Assembly: GCA_002367255.1 (NCBI GenBank)
Contig: DFBD01000243.1
Coordinates: 1-7,040, forward strand
DNA length: 7,040 nt
Origin: Rhodobacterales bacterium UBA3089
GTDB lineage: Bacteria; Pseudomonadota; Alphaproteobacteria; Rhodobacterales; Rhodobacteraceae
Direction of reading: 5' to 3'
In this document: positions 5,194 to 7,040 of the stretch, in pieces
How positions within the stretch are numbered: the first letter of the stretch is position 1
Layout: each line of letters opens with the position of its first letter
Translations under genes and position numbers: made by a program
The notes under the pieces: model-generated
Told to the model about the DNA's origin: nothing
The model's input: only the letters and a program-made list of their open reading frames with translations
Database searches by the model: none

Positions 5194-6612
5194 CTAGTTG
5201 TTAGCAGCAGCAGCCGCCTCAGCTTCGGTTGCGCGCTGACCATTAGCCCAGAAACCATCATATTCTTCGCCGGTCGCGTAACTCATAACACCGCGACCCT
5301 GACGTTGACCTTTACTAAAGAATCCCTCGTACACATCGCCGTTTGGATAGCGCGCGACACCTTGGCCGTCGATCTCGCCAGCTTTCCAACCGCCTGCGTA
5401 TTCAAAGCCGTCCGACATGGTAATCGTTCCGGTCCCTTCACGTTGGCCGCTAATGAAACCACCTGTGTAAAGCGTGCCATCGGCGTAAGTCGCGACACCA
5501 TCACCGTGGCGCAGACCATTCTCCCAATCGCCCGTGTATTGATACCCGTCCTGATAAACCATCGTGCCTTTGCCGTGATTTTTGGCGTTCAGGAACTCGC
5601 CTTCATAGACCAGACCATTGCCGTATTTCGCAATACCCGACCCCTCAATAACGCCGTTAACCCAATTACCTTCGTACGAGCTTCCGTCTGGATAGGTAAT
5701 CGTCCCGACGCCGTGCGCAAGGTCATTCAAAAACGCACCAACATAGATCGAGCCATCAGGATAGTTGACTTCACCTTGCCCCTCGATACGGCCTTCTACC
5801 CAGTCACCGTTGTAAACGTATCCGTCAGCCCCGTTGAAAACGCCTTTTCCATGGCGTAAATCCCCCTCAAACGAGCCTTCATACTGGTCACCGGACGCAT
5901 AGACAGCAACCCCTTGACCTTGCCGCTGGCCATTAACCATATCGCCTTCATATCGGTCGCCGTTCGCCTGTGTCAGGACACCGCTGCCGTTAATCTGCCC
6001 GTTTTCCCAGCTGCCCGTGTAAACCAAGCCGTCAGGTAAAGTCAGGCTACCACTACCTTGGCGTACACCGCGAACAATATCACCCTCGTAGATGGCGCCA
6101 TCGGAATAGGTGATCGTACCCTTACCGTGCTTCGTACCCTCGACCCAGTCACCTTCATAGCGGTAACCGTTTTCGCTGGTCATGACACCCACACCGTGAT
6201 GCACCGCATTTTCAAACTGGCCTTCATAACGCACACCGTTGGCGTAAATCGCCACACCGCTGCCCGCAATTTTTCCATCTACCCAGCTACCCTCAAAAGT
6301 GCCGCCATCCGCGAAAGTAATCTTGCCCTGCCCTTCGGGCCGCCCATTTATAAATGCACCTTCATAAGCCGATCCGTCAGGATAAGTGGCTTTACCCATC
6401 CCTTCAATTCGACCGGCAACCCACTGGCCTGTGTATTCATAGCCGTTAGGCAAACGATACGTTCCTTGCCCGTGCTGCTTTCCATCAAGGAATTCCCCCT
6501 CATAGACGCCGCCGGTATCGTACTGCTTAATTTGAACATCGCCCTCTTGTGACAAGGCTGGCGATACCGCCATCACTGCTACTGCGGCCCCGAAAAGTAT
6601 GGTTTTTTTCAA
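5194..6612 (-). CDS. Secreted MORN-repeat protein (19 repeats)
   Basis: This 472-residue protein has a Sec signal peptide (K2-K3, hydrophobic 4-17, A-L-S cleavage-like site at 19-21), a short lead to residue 35, then an unbroken array of 23-residue MORN repeats to the end. There are 18 full repeats (36-449) and a 19th (450-472) whose second half is replaced by an Ala/Glu-rich tail ending N-N. Each repeat follows x-Y-x-G-x-[FW]-x-x-G-x-x-x-G-x-G-x-x-x-x-x-[DN]-G-x. MORN arrays form long beta-sheet rods that bind lipids or proteins in eukaryotes; bacterial exported versions have no agreed function, so none is assigned. The array has a higher order (blocks 36-242 and 243-449). The start is TTG at 6612-6610: an in-frame TAG lies three codons upstream, and the next in-frame ATG (residue 14) would destroy the signal peptide. 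The Shine-Dalgarno (AGAG) is weak. It is divergent from nadE. Confidence 0.92.
   Translation of the reverse strand: MKKTILFGAAVAVMAVSPALSQEGDVQIKQYDTGGVYEGEFLDGKQHGQGTYRLPNGYEYTGQWVAGRIEGMGKATYPDGSAYEGAFINGRPEGQGKITFADGGTFEGSWVDGKIAGSGVAIYANGVRYEGQFENAVHHGVGVMTSENGYRYEGDWVEGTKHGKGTITYSDGAIYEGDIVRGVRQGSGSLTLPDGLVYTGSWENGQINGSGVLTQANGDRYEGDMVNGQRQGQGVAVYASGDQYEGSFEGDLRHGKGVFNGADGYVYNGDWVEGRIEGQGEVNYPDGSIYVGAFLNDLAHGVGTITYPDGSSYEGNWVNGVIEGSGIAKYGNGLVYEGEFLNAKNHGKGTMVYQDGYQYTGDWENGLRHGDGVATYADGTLYTGGFISGQREGTGTITMSDGFEYAGGWKAGEIDGQGVARYPNGDVYEGFFSKGQRQGRGVMSYATGEEYDGFWANGQRATEAEAAAAANN
5266..5886 (-). repeat. MORN super-block B (repeats 10-18)
   Basis: Residues 243-449 form nine 23-residue units (69 bp each, 621 bp in all) that align one-to-one with the preceding nine. 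The residue ending each repeat runs Y, S, S, L, Y, T, F, D, E, against Y, S, G, V, Y, A, L, D, D in block A. Codons at matched positions differ often, for example in the shared G-Q-R-Q-G of repeats 9 and 18, so the duplication is old. Confidence 0.7.
5887..6507 (-). repeat. MORN super-block A (repeats 1-9)
   Basis: Residues 36-242 hold repeats 1-9, the partner of block B. Shared oddities mark the matches: repeats 5 and 14 both have N-A where the others mostly have N-G or similar; repeats 9 and 18 both end in Y-A-[ST]-G instead of [DN]-G; repeats 2 and 11 share G-R-I-E-G and Y-P-D-G-S. A hand count gives roughly half of residues identical between blocks. Confidence 0.7.
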
Positions 6613-6828
6613 ACTGCTCTACCGAAACTTAAACGCCTCGGCTCCCCTAAGTTACTGCTGCGATATATTCGCGGCCAATATTTCATACGAAGTCTATGGA
6701 TAACCGCGCCATCTGACAACGACTTTTTACAAACATAGGCAGACTGTTGGCAAACTATTGCCCTAATGGCTTGTACTTTGCCTTGTTAAGATAGTACTTC
6801 CTTCCATACACTCACTGCGGAGGCTTAA
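6613..6828. promoter_or_regulatory. Divergent control region between the MORN gene and nadE
   Basis: This 216-bp gap must hold the promoters of both outward-facing genes. It contains two short inverted repeats, at 6660-6672 (GCGA-N5-TCGC around TATAT) and 6749-6762 (GGCAA-N4-TTGCC). A good Shine-Dalgarno GGAGG (6819-6823) lies five bases before the nadE ATG. No convincing -35/-10 pair with standard spacing was found by eye on either strand. No further gene is seen in it. Confidence 0.5.
6749..6762. promoter_or_regulatory. GGCAA-N4-TTGCC inverted repeat, possible operator
   Basis: GGCAA at 6749-6753 is the exact reverse complement of TTGCC at 6758-6762, with a four-base centre. It lies 67-80 bases upstream of the nadE start, a position suited to a dimeric repressor. 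The arms are short, so chance is quite possible. Confidence 0.25.
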
Positions 6829-7040
6829 ATGTCGGTTAATTTTTGTCTAACTCTCTGTCAACTGAACCCAACTGTAGGCGATATTGCGGGCAATGCGGCC
6901 AAAGCGGTTGCGGCCCATCAGCGTGGCAAGCAGAAAAACGCTGATTTCGTCGCTTTGCCGGAAATGTTTTTGACCGGATACCAGACGCAAGATCTGGTGA
7001 CCAAACGCGCGTTTCTTGATTCTGTCGCTACCGCGTTGGC
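6829..7040 (+). CDS. nadE: Glutamine-dependent NAD+ synthetase, N-terminal part (3' end outside window)
   Basis: An ATG at 6829, five bases after GGAGG, opens a frame that runs off the window, giving 70 complete residues. It matches the start of the nitrilase-like glutaminase domain of two-domain NadE: the first strand ends in C-Q-L-N-P-T-V-G-D-I-A-G-N, the standard opening of this family, followed by a helix and A-D-F-V-A-L-P-E-M-F-L-T-G-Y-Q-T-Q-D-L-V. E45 in L-P-E is the glutamate of the nitrilase Glu-Lys-Cys triad. The Lys and Cys, and the C-terminal ATP-pyrophosphatase domain, lie beyond the end. The enzyme makes NAD+ from deamido-NAD+, ATP and glutamine-derived ammonia in the cytoplasm. 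The L-N-P-T-V-G-D-I-x-G-N opening favours NadE over other nitrilase-fold amidases. Confidence 0.9.
   Translation, partial: MSVNFCLTLCQLNPTVGDIAGNAAKAVAAHQRGKQKNADFVALPEMFLTGYQTQDLVTKRAFLDSVATAL

Noticed and set aside
5305..5859. Long open frame on the + strand opposite the MORN gene (with a similar one at 6058-6552)
   Set aside because: It is a mirror of the repeat array: the 69-bp periodicity keeps one antisense frame open. The translation shows only a repetitive echo, with no domain or signal of its own, while the - strand frame has a signal peptide and intact MORN repeats.
5194..6612. The repeat array as a CRISPR or mobile repeat region
   Set aside because: The 69-bp units are coding, in frame and diverged at the DNA level, with no spacer structure. 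They are protein repeats.

Overview
The window reads as a chromosomal segment of an alphaproteobacterium, most plausibly a Rhodobacteraceae/Roseobacter-type marine bacterium of moderate G+C. The clues are a PhoQ-type sensor kinase of alphaproteobacterial style, a twin-arginine-like leader protein beside a PqqD-like protein, a signal-peptide MORN-repeat protein divergent from a glutamine-dependent NAD+ synthetase, and a CtrA-like TTAACCAT site. The taxonomic call is inference from gene style and order; no marker gene is present.

Layout. (1) Positions 1-2709, all + strand, form a tight operon: the 3' end of a small PqqD-like gene, a 171-residue exported PepSY-like protein, an OmpR/PhoP-class response regulator and a PhoQ-like histidine kinase. 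The last three are joined by stop/start overlaps (TAATG, then ATGA), so they are almost certainly translated together. (2) After an 86-bp gap with a probable promoter, 2796-5130 (+) carries UDP-glucose 6-dehydrogenase (GTG start) and UDP-glucuronate 4-epimerase, 4 bp apart. This is a two-step route from UDP-glucose to UDP-galacturonate. (3) A strong hairpin with A and T tracts at 5145-5177 can terminate transcription from both sides. (4) On the - strand, 5194-6612 encodes a secreted protein made almost entirely of nineteen 23-residue MORN repeats. (5) A 216-bp divergent control region leads to the 5' end of nadE (+), which runs off the window.

How the genes may work together. The PepSY-like protein has an N-terminal export signal and lies directly before the two-component pair, so it is a good candidate for a periplasmic modulator of the sensor kinase. 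The PqqD-like remnant raises the possibility that the operon is part of a larger peptide-carrier or kinase cluster to the left. The sugar-nucleotide pair would feed uronic acid into LPS core, capsule or other surface polysaccharide. Control of that pair by the neighbouring PhoP/PhoQ-like system is plausible but not shown by the sequence.

The most distinctive structure is the MORN protein. Its repeats are not simply tandem: they follow a (4+4+1) x 2 + 1 super-order, pointing to an old nine-repeat duplication.
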